Source: Rhizobacter sp. (GTDB taxonomy: Bacteria; Pseudomonadota; Gammaproteobacteria; Burkholderiales; Burkholderiaceae_C). From it: DNA of 6,959 bases. The notes under the pieces are model-generated. The model searched no databases. It was not told the DNA's origin and worked only from the letters and a program-made list of their open reading frames with translations. Shown here in pieces: positions 1 through 5,809 of the stretch (position 1 is its first letter; each line of letters begins with the position of its first letter). The stretch is from assembly GCA_025351675.1 (NCBI GenBank), contig JANXVK010000354.1:1-6959 (forward strand), read 5' to 3'. Position numbers and translations under genes: made by a program.

Positions 1-1379
1 CCCTTCTCCTGATCGCGGCGGCGACCGCCCTCGCCGGCTGCGGCGATGTCGCGACCTTGCCGGTTTCGGCCGGCACCGGCCCGAGCCCGACCCTGCCCGC
101 GCCGAACAAAACGCTGCTGCCGACCGTGAACATCGCGCCCGCGCAAGGCTGGGCCGAGGGCACGAAGCCGATCGGCCCGGCCGGCACGCAGGTCAACGCC
201 TTCGCCGCCGGCCTCGACCACCCGCGCTGGTTGTATGTGCTTCCGAACGGCGACGTACTCGTGGCAGAGACCAATGCGCCGCCGAAGCCCGACGACGGCA
301 AAGGCATCAAGGGCTGGGTCATGGGCCTCGTGATGAAGCGGGCCGGCGCCGCGCCGCCGAGCGCGAACCGCATCACGCTGCTGCGCGACACCGATGGCAA
401 CGGTGTGGCCGAGACGCGCAGCGTCTTCCTCGACAACCTGACCTCGCCGTTCGGCATGGTGCTCGTCGGAACCGACCTGTACGTCGCGAACTCGAACGGC
501 ATCGTGCGATACGACTACGTGCCCGGCGCGACGCGCATCGACACGCCCGGCCACAACGTGGTCGACTTGCCCGGGGGCACGCGCAACCACCACTGGACCA
601 AGAACGTGATCGCGAGCAAGGACGGCGCGGCGCTCTACGCCACCGTCGGCTCGAACAGCAATGTTGGCGAGAACGGGATGGCGACCGAGGAAGGCCGCGC
701 AGCGATCTGGCAGATCGACCCGAAGGCCGGAACGAAGCGGCTGTTCGCGACCGGCATCCGCAACCCGAACGGCATGGCGTGGGAGCCGAGCACGGGTGCG
801 CTCTGGACGGTCGCGAACGAGCGCGACGAGATCGGCAGCGACCTCGTGCCCGACTACCTGACCTCGGTGCGCGACGGCGGCTTCTACGGCTGGCCGTACA
901 GCTACTACGGCCAGCATGTCGATGTGCGCGTCGAACCGCAGCGACCCGATCTCGTCGCCAAGGCGATCGCGCCCGACTACGCGCTCGGGCCGCACACCGC
1001 CTCGCTCGGCCTCGCGTCGTCGCAGGGCACGAGCCTGCCGGCGCAGTTCGCGAACGGCATGTTCATCGGTCAGCACGGCTCGTGGAACCGCAAGCCCCAC
1101 AGCGGCTACAAGGTGATTTTCGTGCCCTTCGCCGCCGGCAAACCGAGCGGCGAACCGGTCGACGTACTGACGGGATTTCTCACCGACGACGGCAAGGCGA
1201 ACGGCCGGCCGGTCGGTGTCGCCCTCGACGCGAAGGGCGCGCTGTTGGTCGCCGACGATGTCGGCAACGTGATCTGGCGCGTCCGCGACCCGATGACGAA
1301 GTGGTACGCGGCGCTGCCGCCGAGCGCGGTGGCCAACGTGCCCCAAGCCATGTCGACGACGGTCATCGTCACCGTGTAG
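1..1379 (+). CDS. PQQ-dependent sorbosone/aldose dehydrogenase-like lipoprotein (5' end outside the window)
   Basis: Partial gene; the start codon lies upstream. The frame is open from base 3 and first reads [15 protein letters not shown], a lipoprotein signal-peptide end with lipobox LAGC (Cys codon 39-41), so an internal TTG at 57 is not the start. With Gly at +2 the mature protein should be an outer-membrane lipoprotein facing the periplasm. The body matches the L-sorbosone / soluble glucose dehydrogenase family, a six-bladed beta-propeller that uses PQQ to oxidise sugars or aldehydes. Visible family signatures are RDTDGNG, HHWTKN (His codons 588-593, where the catalytic His is expected), [10 protein letters not shown] (from 759), [21 protein letters not shown] and [13 protein letters not shown] near the end. 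The substrate cannot be read from sequence. Family members normally stop shortly after that last motif (about base 1285-1300). The remaining ~25 residues here are antisense to the DUF2177 gene, so the native stop appears lost. Family call strong, substrate unknown. Confidence 0.88.
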   Translation, partial: LLLIAAATALAGCGDVATLPVSAGTGPSPTLPAPNKTLLPTVNIAPAQGWAEGTKPIGPAGTQVNAFAAGLDHPRWLYVLPNGDVLVAETNAPPKPDDGKGIKGWVMGLVMKRAGAAPPSANRITLLRDTDGNGVAETRSVFLDNLTSPFGMVLVGTDLYVANSNGIVRYDYVPGATRIDTPGHNVVDLPGGTRNHHWTKNVIASKDGAALYATVGSNSNVGENGMATEEGRAAIWQIDPKAGTKRLFATGIRNPNGMAWEPSTGALWTVANERDEIGSDLVPDYLTSVRDGGFYGWPYSYYGQHVDVRVEPQRPDLVAKAIAPDYALGPHTASLGLASSQGTSLPAQFANGMFIGQHGSWNRKPHSGYKVIFVPFAAGKPSGEPVDVLTGFLTDDGKANGRPVGVALDAKGALLVADDVGNVIWRVRDPMTKWYAALPPSAVANVPQAMSTTVIVTV

Positions 1380-1693
1380 CCGCGCAGCGTCGCAAGGTTG
1401 GTGAGGTCGTAGACACCGAAGGCCGCGAGGCCGAGCACGGCGCTGCGCAACGCGGCCTCGCCGAGGCTCGATGACGGCATCAACGCGAGGTAGACGATCA
1501 CGAGCGGGAAGCCGAAGTAGTACAGCGCGGCCGGTACCACCCGCACCGAGTCGGCCATCAACGCGCCGAGTTGCTCTTGGTAAAAACTTTTTGCGAGCCA
1601 GCCGAGCCAGATGCCGTCGAGCGCGCCCATCACGACGAGGGCAACCGCGTAGGCGGCAAAGAACCGGGCCAAGGTGATGGGCTGGGTTGACAT
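1106..1693 (-). CDS. DUF2177 family integral membrane protein with an antisense-derived C-terminal tail
   Basis: 195 codons, ATG start at 1693. On the minus strand an AGGA lies 10 nt upstream, a moderate ribosome site. Residues 1-135 resemble DUF2177 membrane proteins: about four hydrophobic helices (roughly 9-27, 51-71, 83-97, 112-133) with hallmark stretches [26 protein letters not shown] and VVDMAWGT. The biochemical function of the family is unknown. Members are usually about 130-140 aa and end just after the fourth helix. Here the frame runs on for about 60 hydrophilic residues rich in Ser, Thr and Pro (from about residue 136) that are wholly antisense to the dehydrogenase gene. I read this as stop-codon loss after a deletion that joined two convergent 3' ends. 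The protein may still be functional because the tail follows the last helix. The family is strong; where the functional protein ends is uncertain. Confidence 0.85.
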   Translation of the reverse strand: MSTQPITLARFFAAYAVALVVMGALDGIWLGWLAKSFYQEQLGALMADSVRVVPAALYYFGFPLVIVYLALMPSSSLGEAALRSAVLGLAAFGVYDLTNLATLRGYTVTMTVVDMAWGTLATALGGSAAYHFVIGSRTRQITLPTSSATNSAPFASRATPTGRPFALPSSVRNPVSTSTGSPLGLPAAKGTKITL

Positions 1694-1789
1694 GCGTGAA
1701 AGATCCTGTGTGCGAAGCCTCGATCACACCACGGCGGCGCGCGGCGCGCTGTAGGCCGTCACGAGCGCCGAGCGTCGGCGGGCGGACTT

Positions 1790-1835
1790 GGCGGCAGGTG
1801 TGAAATGATCGGCGCATCCCGAACAACCTGCCGCC
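1790..1835. repeat. Perfect 10-bp inverted repeat upstream of the DUF2127 gene
   Basis: GGCGGCAGGT at 1790-1799 and ACCTGCCGCC at 1826-1835 are exact reverse complements separated by 26 nt. The element lies in the divergent spacer between the DUF2177 and DUF2127 genes and ends 14 nt before the ATG at 1850. It could be a two-half-site operator or, if transcribed, a stem in the leader of the DUF2127 mRNA. The left arm also contains the AGG that would serve the alternative ATG at 1805, so folding would hide that site. The repeat is seen directly; its function is inferred. Confidence 0.55.
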
Positions 1836-1849
1836 CGTCACAACACCCC

Positions 1850-2335
1850 ATGACGCCGTCTCCCGAGAGGTATGCGCCCCATCGCACGCTGAAGGCCGTC
1901 GCGCTGATGGAGGCCGTGAAAGGATTCATCGTCTTCGGCGCCGGCTTCGGCATGCTCGTGCTGCTGCACCGCGACGTGCGCCGCATCGCCGAGTCGCTGG
2001 TGACGCGGCTGCACATCGATCCGGGCAACCACTTCGCCGGGATCTTCCTGAACGCCGCCGCACACGTCACCGATGCGCGGCTGTGGGGCGTTGCCGCCCT
2101 CGCGGTTGCGTACTCGGCGCTGCGTTGGGTGGAAGCGTGGGGCCTCTGGTTCAACCGCCGCTGGGCCTCGTGGCTTGGCGCGGCGAGCGGCGCGATCTAC
2201 GTGCCAATCGAGGTCTGCGAACTGTGGGAGAAACCGGGCGCGATCAAGGCCGCGACCCTGACTTTGAACGTCGCGGTCGTCGCCTACCTGATCTGGACGC
2301 TGCGGCAGGGCCGAAGCGCGCACGCGGCGCGTTAG
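1850..2335 (+). CDS. DUF2127 family integral membrane protein
   Basis: 161 codons from ATG 1850. Residues 13-40 form an amphipathic-to-hydrophobic first helix (LKAVALMEAVKGFIVFGAG). A soluble segment follows with H-rich RLHIDPGNHFAG, then helices near 76-92, 106-120 and 135-150. The stretch WVEAWGLWFNRRWASW followed by a hydrophobic helix and YVPIEVCEL is the DUF2127 signature (Trp, Gly-Leu-Trp, Pro-x-Glu). Family function is unknown. Start choice is open. ATG 1805 is in frame, adds 15 residues, and has an AGG six nt upstream. ATG 1850 has no Shine-Dalgarno match but gives the N-terminus typical of the family, and the extra residues look non-coding. The stop (TAG, 2333-2335) overlaps the stop of the opposing ABC exporter gene. 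Membrane family call good; role not known. Confidence 0.8.
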   Translation: MTPSPERYAPHRTLKAVALMEAVKGFIVFGAGFGMLVLLHRDVRRIAESLVTRLHIDPGNHFAGIFLNAAAHVTDARLWGVAALAVAYSALRWVEAWGLWFNRRWASWLGAASGAIYVPIEVCELWEKPGAIKAATLTLNVAVVAYLIWTLRQGRSAHAAR

Positions 2336-4191
2336 CTCGCCGCGAGCTCCGATTCGGCCTCGTCTTCTTCCTCGCCGAGAAAGCCGCCGCTCTGGTGCGC
2401 CCAGAGACGCGCGTAGAGCCCGCCCTGCGCGAGCAGGCTGCGGTGATCGCCCTGCTCGACGATGCGGCCCTGGTCGAGCACGACCAACCGATCCATCGCT
2501 GCGATCGTCGACAGGCGGTGCGCGATCGCGACCACGGTCTTGCCCTCCATCAGGCGATACAGGCTCGCCTGGATCGCCGCCTCGACTTCCGAATCGAGCG
2601 CACTCGTCGCCTCGTCGAGCAGCAGGATCGGCGCGTCTTTCAGCATCACGCGCGCGATCGCGATGCGCTGGCGCTGGCCGCCGCTGAGCTTGACCCCGCG
2701 CTCGCCGACATGCGCGTCGTAGCCGGCCCGGCCCTTCGGGTCGGTCAGGCCGAGGATGAACTCGTGGGCTTCAGCCCGCTTGGCGGCGACGATCATCTGC
2801 GCGTCGCTCGCGTCGGGCCGGCCGTACAGGATGTTGTCGCGCACCGAGCGGTGCAGCAGCGAGGTGTCTTGCGTGACCATGCCGACCTGCGCGCGCAGGC
2901 TGTCTTGCGTGGCGTGCGCGATGTCGTGGCCATCGATCAGCACGCGGCCGCCTTCGACGTCGTACAGCCGCAGCAACAGGTTCACGACCGTGCTCTTGCC
3001 GGCCCCGGAGCGGCCGACCAAGCTGACCTTCTCGCCGGGCCGGATGTGCAGCGAGAGCTCATCGATCACGCGCCTCGAACCGCCGTATGCGAAGCTGACC
3101 TTCTCGAAGCGCACCTCGCCCTGGCTCACCTGCAGCGGTTTCGCATCGGTGCGGTCGACCACCGCGTGTGGCCGGCTCAAGGTATTGATGCCGTCCTGCA
3201 CCGTGCCGATGTGCTCGAACAGCGACGCCATCTCCCACATCACCCAGTGCGAGATGCCGTTCAGCCGAAGCGCCATCGCGGTGGCCGCAGCGAGTGCGCC
3301 GACGCCGACCTGCCCCTGCGTCCACAGCCACAGTGCCGCGCCGGTGGTGCTCGCGATCAGCGCCATGCTCAGCGCATGGTTGACGATCTCGAACGCGGTC
3401 ACCATCCGCATCTGCGATTGCACCGTGACGAGAAATTCCTGCATCGCCGAGCGGGCATAGCCGGCCTCGCGCTTCGAGTGCGAGAACAGCTTTACCGTCG
3501 CGATGTTGGTGTACGCATCGGTGATGCGCCCGGTCATCATCGAGCGCGCATCGGCCTGCGCCTTCGCGACCTTGCCCAGGCGCGGCACGAAGTACCAGAG
3601 CGCCGCCAGGTAGCACAGCATCCAGCCGGTGAACGGCGCGAGCAGCCAGCGATCGAAGCTGCCTAGCATCGCCATGATCGTGACGAAGTAGATCACCACG
3701 AACACCATCAGCTCGGCCAGGATCATCCATGCGTCGCGCACCGCCAGCGCGGTCTGCATCACCTTGGCGCCGATGCGGCCGGCGAACTCGTCCTGGTAGA
3801 AGTGCATGCTCTGCGCAAGCATCAGGCGGTGGAAGTTCCAGCGCAGCAACATCGGGAAGTTGCCGGCCATCGCCTGCTGCTTCAGCAGCGACTGCAGCGC
3901 GACCAGCGCGATGCTGCCGGTCAACACGCAGGCCAGCAGGATCAGGTTGTGGCCTTGGTCGGCCCAGAGGCGCGCCGGGGTCGTCGCGCCTAGCCAGTCG
4001 ACCACGCGCCCGAGAAACGCGAACAGGAGCGCCTCGAACGCACCGATGACTCCGGCGCACAAGGTCATTGCAGCCATGTACGGCCGCAGGCCGCGCGTGC
4101 AGGCCCACAGGAACGGGAAGAAGCCCTGGGGCGGCGGCGCGGGCTCGGCATCCGGATAGGGTTGCACGAGCTTTTCGAAAAACTGGAACAC
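2332..4191 (-). CDS. ABC exporter, fused permease and ATPase half-transporter (multidrug/lipid type)
   Basis: 619 residues, GTG start at 4191 with GGAG seven nt upstream on the minus strand, a strong ribosome site. The N-terminal half is a type IV ABC exporter membrane domain with about six helices (near 37-63, 84-103, 153-176, 181-202, 266-290 and 297-315). The C-terminal half is a complete ATPase: Walker A GRSGAGKST (393-401), Q-loop Gln441, signature LSGGQ (502-506), Walker B ILLLDE (522-527, catalytic Glu527), D-loop SALD (530-533) and switch His558. All catalytic residues are present, so it should be active as a homodimer or with a second half-transporter encoded elsewhere. It belongs with the MsbA/MdlB-like ABCB exporters of the inner membrane. 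The substrate (drug, lipid or peptide) is not readable. The C-terminus carries an acidic tail (GEEEDEAESE). It appears monocistronic, and its stop overlaps the DUF2127 stop. No partner gene is adjacent. Confidence 0.95.
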   Translation of the reverse strand: MFQFFEKLVQPYPDAEPAPPPQGFFPFLWACTRGLRPYMAAMTLCAGVIGAFEALLFAFLGRVVDWLGATTPARLWADQGHNLILLACVLTGSIALVALQSLLKQQAMAGNFPMLLRWNFHRLMLAQSMHFYQDEFAGRIGAKVMQTALAVRDAWMILAELMVFVVIYFVTIMAMLGSFDRWLLAPFTGWMLCYLAALWYFVPRLGKVAKAQADARSMMTGRITDAYTNIATVKLFSHSKREAGYARSAMQEFLVTVQSQMRMVTAFEIVNHALSMALIASTTGAALWLWTQGQVGVGALAAATAMALRLNGISHWVMWEMASLFEHIGTVQDGINTLSRPHAVVDRTDAKPLQVSQGEVRFEKVSFAYGGSRRVIDELSLHIRPGEKVSLVGRSGAGKSTVVNLLLRLYDVEGGRVLIDGHDIAHATQDSLRAQVGMVTQDTSLLHRSVRDNILYGRPDASDAQMIVAAKRAEAHEFILGLTDPKGRAGYDAHVGERGVKLSGGQRQRIAIARVMLKDAPILLLDEATSALDSEVEAAIQASLYRLMEGKTVVAIAHRLSTIAAMDRLVVLDQGRIVEQGDHRSLLAQGGLYARLWAHQSGGFLGEEEDEAESELAAS

Positions 4192-4321
4192 GCGGGATCT
4201 CCGGTGGCGTCTGCGGAAGAACGAGGGATCGGGGAAGGGGCGAGAGGTTAGCCGATTGGCCGGGCATCAGCGTCGAGCACCAATCGCACCCTGTCGGTGC
4301 AAACACAGGGGGGCGGCACGC

Positions 4322-4347
4322 CAAGAGTGCCTCCCTCCAAACTCTTG
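4322..4347. repeat. 7-bp inverted repeat CAAGAGT-N12-ACTCTTG, possible operator
   Basis: CAAGAGT (4322-4328) and ACTCTTG (4341-4347) are exact complements around a 12-nt spacer. The centre lies about 58 bp upstream of the transcription start predicted from the TATAAT box, a position typical of activator sites. The symmetry is directly visible; a role as a regulator site is inference. The arms are short enough that chance cannot be excluded. Confidence 0.35.
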
Positions 4348-4368
4348 CCCTTTCATCGGGCGTGTCAT

Positions 4369-4386
4369 AGGGTTTTCCCTTATAAT
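4369..4386 (+). promoter_or_regulatory. Promoter -10 box TATAAT preceded by AGGG-TTTT-CCCT
   Basis: A perfect sigma-70 -10 hexamer TATAAT sits at 4381-4386, in an AT-rich patch that stands out in this GC-rich window. Transcription would start near 4393, leaving a leader of about 22 nt before the DUF3563 ATG at 4415. No good -35 hexamer is found 16-18 bp upstream (the bases there read GGGCGT or similar). Instead the -10 is directly preceded by AGGGTTTTCCCT (4369-4380), whose ends are complementary. The missing -35 suggests an activator or another contact that compensates. Confidence 0.65.
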
Positions 4387-4414
4387 ACAAAGCCTAGTAA
4401 CTCCAAAGACCATC

Positions 4415-4600
4415 ATGTTTTCCGTCTTCCAGTCGATCAAGAACCTGTTCAACGTGTCGGCGACCCCGTCCCAGGATTGCGACGACCAGTACTTGGCCGA
4501 ATCGTCGGACATCTATGACCTTGAGCGCCGCATGCGCCAGGTCGACTCCGGCCGCCACAACCTGTACGCGATCGGCGCCTACGGCATCTTCATGCGTTGA
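4415..4600 (+). CDS. Small DUF3563 family protein
   Basis: 61 codons, ATG 4415. The sequence begins MFSVFQSIKNLFN, then has a polar linker, then the conserved core QYLAESSDIYDLERRMRQVD (residues 25-44), and ends SGRHNLYAIGAYGIFMR. The core Y-L-A-x-S-x-D-[IL]-x-D-L-E-x-R-[MI]-R is what identifies DUF3563, a family of very short proteins frequent in Burkholderiales. The core should form an amphipathic helix. Its molecular function is not known, and there is no membrane helix or signal peptide. The start is chosen because it lies about 22 nt downstream of a predicted transcription start and gives a family-typical length; a longer in-frame start at 4256 would precede the promoter. No clear Shine-Dalgarno is visible. 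GC-rich hairpins follow the stop. It is probably transcribed alone. Confidence 0.82.
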   Translation: MFSVFQSIKNLFNVSATPSQDCDDQYLAESSDIYDLERRMRQVDSGRHNLYAIGAYGIFMR

Positions 4601-4610
4601 TGGGGCACCC

Positions 4611-4643
4611 GCTCCGGCGTACCGGAGCACCCGCCGGGCGGGT
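4611..4643 (+). terminator. Tandem GC-rich hairpins after the DUF3563 gene, possible terminator
   Basis: Eleven bases after the stop, GCTCCGG (4611-4617) and CCGGAGC (4622-4628) form a perfect 7-bp stem with a 4-nt loop. ACCCGCC (4629-4635) and GGCGGGT (4637-4643) follow as a second arm pair around one base. Position and stability suit a transcription end, but there is no T-tract, so it is not a canonical intrinsic terminator. The following bases to about 4699 are very GC-rich, and I see nothing else in them. Confidence 0.45.
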
Positions 4644-4699
4644 CGCGGGGCGGCTTGGGGCGGCCCGGCGCCGGCCCCGCGTCCCCTCGATGGCCATCG

Positions 4700-5097
4700 A
4701 AGCGCCTTGCGCGTGACCGTTCCAGCCATTCGCCAGAGCAACCATTTCGGCGTCGCCCGCGGAGCCAGCGTGGCCGCGAGATTTACGACGCCGGGCACAC
4801 GAATGACCTCGCCGCTGATGCAGGCCTTGTAGCCCGCGGCGGCCACCTCGTTCACGTCGCCGACCAGAAAGCCCGGCAACTTGCCGAGATGGTCGTTCGC
4901 AGCCGCAGCGGTCGTCAGGATGTCCGTGGCCGTCACGCCCGGGCAGAGCGCGGTGATCGTTACGCCACTGCCCTTCAGTTCTTCTGCCGGCGACTCGGTC
5001 AACGAGAGCGCACAAGCCCTCGTGCCCGCCGTTCGGCCGCGAGCGCTTTCAGCTTGGCGGCGCTGCGCGCGACCAGCACCACCGCATGGCTTGTCAT
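4700..5097 (-). pseudogene. Remnant of a short-chain dehydrogenase/reductase (SDR) gene with an internal deletion
   Basis: Two SDR pieces lie in different minus-strand frames. The 5' piece starts at ATG 5097 with GGAG five nt upstream and reads MTSHAVVLVARSAAKLKALA. This is the second beta strand and following helix of a Rossmann fold. The preceding glycine-rich cofactor loop (TGASSGIG type) is missing, and the frame stops at 4999-5001 after 32 codons. The 3' piece, in another frame from about 5015, reads ALSLTESPAEELKGSGVTITALCPGVTATDIL and continues to about TVTRKAL near 4700. These are the helix after the active-site Tyr/Lys and the conserved C-P-G segment. About 100 residues, including the Ser-Tyr-Lys catalytic centre, are absent. 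The native stop is also gone: the frame runs on antisense through the DUF3563 gene to 4394. No enzyme activity is expected. Confidence 0.78.
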
Positions 5098-5256
5098 CGT
5101 GTCTCCCGTGCCTGTGCTTCACATGTTGCCACGCCGATGACATGAAACGAGACACGCCGATACAGCGCTGAAAAGACGCCATGCACGTGCGCCGGCACGA
5201 TGACCTTTGTGCTCAAAACACAAGCGCTCTCCCCTTCATCACCCACGGAAATCGAC
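5098..5256 (+). promoter_or_regulatory. Upstream region of the lipoprotein/two-component operon
   Basis: This is the probable promoter region of the three genes that follow, but I could not identify a convincing -35/-10 pair. Visible elements are an inverted pair CGTGTCTC (5098-5105) / GAGACACG (5149-5156), a direct repeat CACGCCGAT (5130-5138 and 5153-5161), two TGAAA-led boxes (TGAAACGA 5143-5150, TGAAAAGA 5169-5176), the palindrome CAGCGCTG (5163-5170) and TTGTG/CACAA (5207-5211, 5219-5223). Such repeats are where an OmpR-type regulator could bind for autoregulation; that is inference. An in-frame upstream ATG at 5200 exists but precedes a poor N-terminus. Confidence 0.35.
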
Positions 5257-5724
5257 ATGAAAAGCTGGATCAAACGAACCCTCGTCGCCGTCTTCGGCAC
5301 CGCCGTCCTGATCGGCGGCTTGACGGCCTGCGGTGGCCACCGCGGCGGCTGGAACAACATGAGCGAAGCCGACTCGACCCAGATGCGCGAACGGGTGCTC
5401 GAGCGCGCCGGCAAGGAGCTCAAGCTCGACGACGCGCAGAAGCAGAAGCTGGCCGCACTCGCCGACAAGCTGCGCGATTCGCGCGTGGCCGTGATGGGCA
5501 CGACCGACCCGCGCGCCGACATCCAGGCGCTGGTCGCCGGTCCGACCTTCGATCGTGCCAACGCGCAAGCGCTGGTCGAAGCGAAGACCGCGGCGGTGCG
5601 CACGAAGAGCCCCGAGCTCATCACCGCGGCCGCCGACTTCTTCGACAGCCTGAAGCCGGAGCAGCAACAGCAGGTGCGCGAGTTCATGAACAAGCGTCGC
5701 GGCGGCCACGGCCGCAAGTCCTGA
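5257..5724 (+). CDS. Spy/CpxP-like periplasmic lipoprotein (LTxxQ-type)
   Basis: 155 codons from ATG 5257, with a GGA eight nt upstream. This start is preferred over the in-frame ATG 5200 because it places a basic n-region (MKSWIKR) and hydrophobic core immediately before lipobox LTAC (Cys25). Gly at +2 predicts sorting to the outer membrane. The mature part is helical and charged, with two LTxxQ-like motifs: LDDAQ (57-61) and LKPEQ (132-136). These are the hallmark of the Spy/CpxP group, ATP-independent chaperones and stress sensors of the periplasm. The tail is basic (MNKRRGGHGRKS). E. coli CpxP and Spy are soluble, so the lipid anchor is a noticeable difference. The gene is followed after 85 bp by a response regulator and a kinase, suggesting it is the accessory sensor or target of that system. 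Family assignment rests on motifs and context, so it is moderately firm. Confidence 0.75.
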   Translation: MKSWIKRTLVAVFGTAVLIGGLTACGGHRGGWNNMSEADSTQMRERVLERAGKELKLDDAQKQKLAALADKLRDSRVAVMGTTDPRADIQALVAGPTFDRANAQALVEAKTAAVRTKSPELITAAADFFDSLKPEQQQQVREFMNKRRGGHGRKS

Positions 5725-5727
5725 AAT

Positions 5728-5766
5728 GACGACCCCTTGACGCCTGCGGCGTCGTCCCCCGAGGGG
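5728..5766 (+). repeat. Nested hairpin between lipoprotein and response-regulator genes
   Basis: Inner stem GACGCC (5739-5744) / GGCGTC (5748-5753) with a TGC loop is enclosed by CCCCT (5733-5737) / AGGGG (5762-5766). An alternative pairing of GACGAC (5728-5733) with GTCGTC (5751-5756) is also possible. It begins three bases after the stop codon. It could be a partial terminator that lowers expression of the regulator relative to the lipoprotein, an mRNA-stability stem, or a copy of a dispersed intergenic repeat. No T-tract follows. Confidence 0.5.
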
Positions 5767-5809
5767 AGCCCGGGCCGCCGCGGTTGCGGCGCAAGGGAGA
5801 ATCACTGCC

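Larger units (their letters stand above)
4192..4414. promoter_or_regulatory. Divergent intergenic region between ABC exporter and DUF3563 genes
   Basis: This 223-bp spacer should hold promoters in both directions. Besides the TATAAT box and the CAAGAGT repeat listed separately, it contains CGATTGG (4253-4259) with its complement CCAATCG (4280-4286), and GCACC (4286-4290) with GGTGC (4296-4300). Both could form weak hairpins or half-sites. I could not pick a convincing promoter on the minus strand for the exporter. A frame open from 4256 on the plus strand enters the DUF3563 gene, but its upstream part looks non-coding. Confidence 0.5.

Noticed and set aside
57..59. TTG at 57 as the dehydrogenase start
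   Set aside because: The same frame is open upstream and encodes a lipoprotein signal-peptide end with LAGC; starting at 57 would remove it.
2083..3666. Long plus-strand frame of 527 codons across the exporter gene
   Set aside because: Arg/Ala/His-rich low-complexity translation with no family features; it is the antisense shadow of a GC-rich ABC exporter whose motifs are all intact on the minus strand.
3059..4390. Minus-strand frame of 443 codons overlapping the start of the exporter
   Set aside because: Frame-shifted shadow of the exporter membrane domain; Arg-rich translation without any domain, and it would extend into the promoter spacer.
4394..5182. 262-codon minus-strand frame as an intact gene
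   Set aside because: Only the middle (about residues 56-161) is SDR-like. The N-terminus is out of frame with the true SDR start fragment, and the last ~100 residues are antisense to the DUF3563 region. It is a pseudogene frame, not a complete enzyme.
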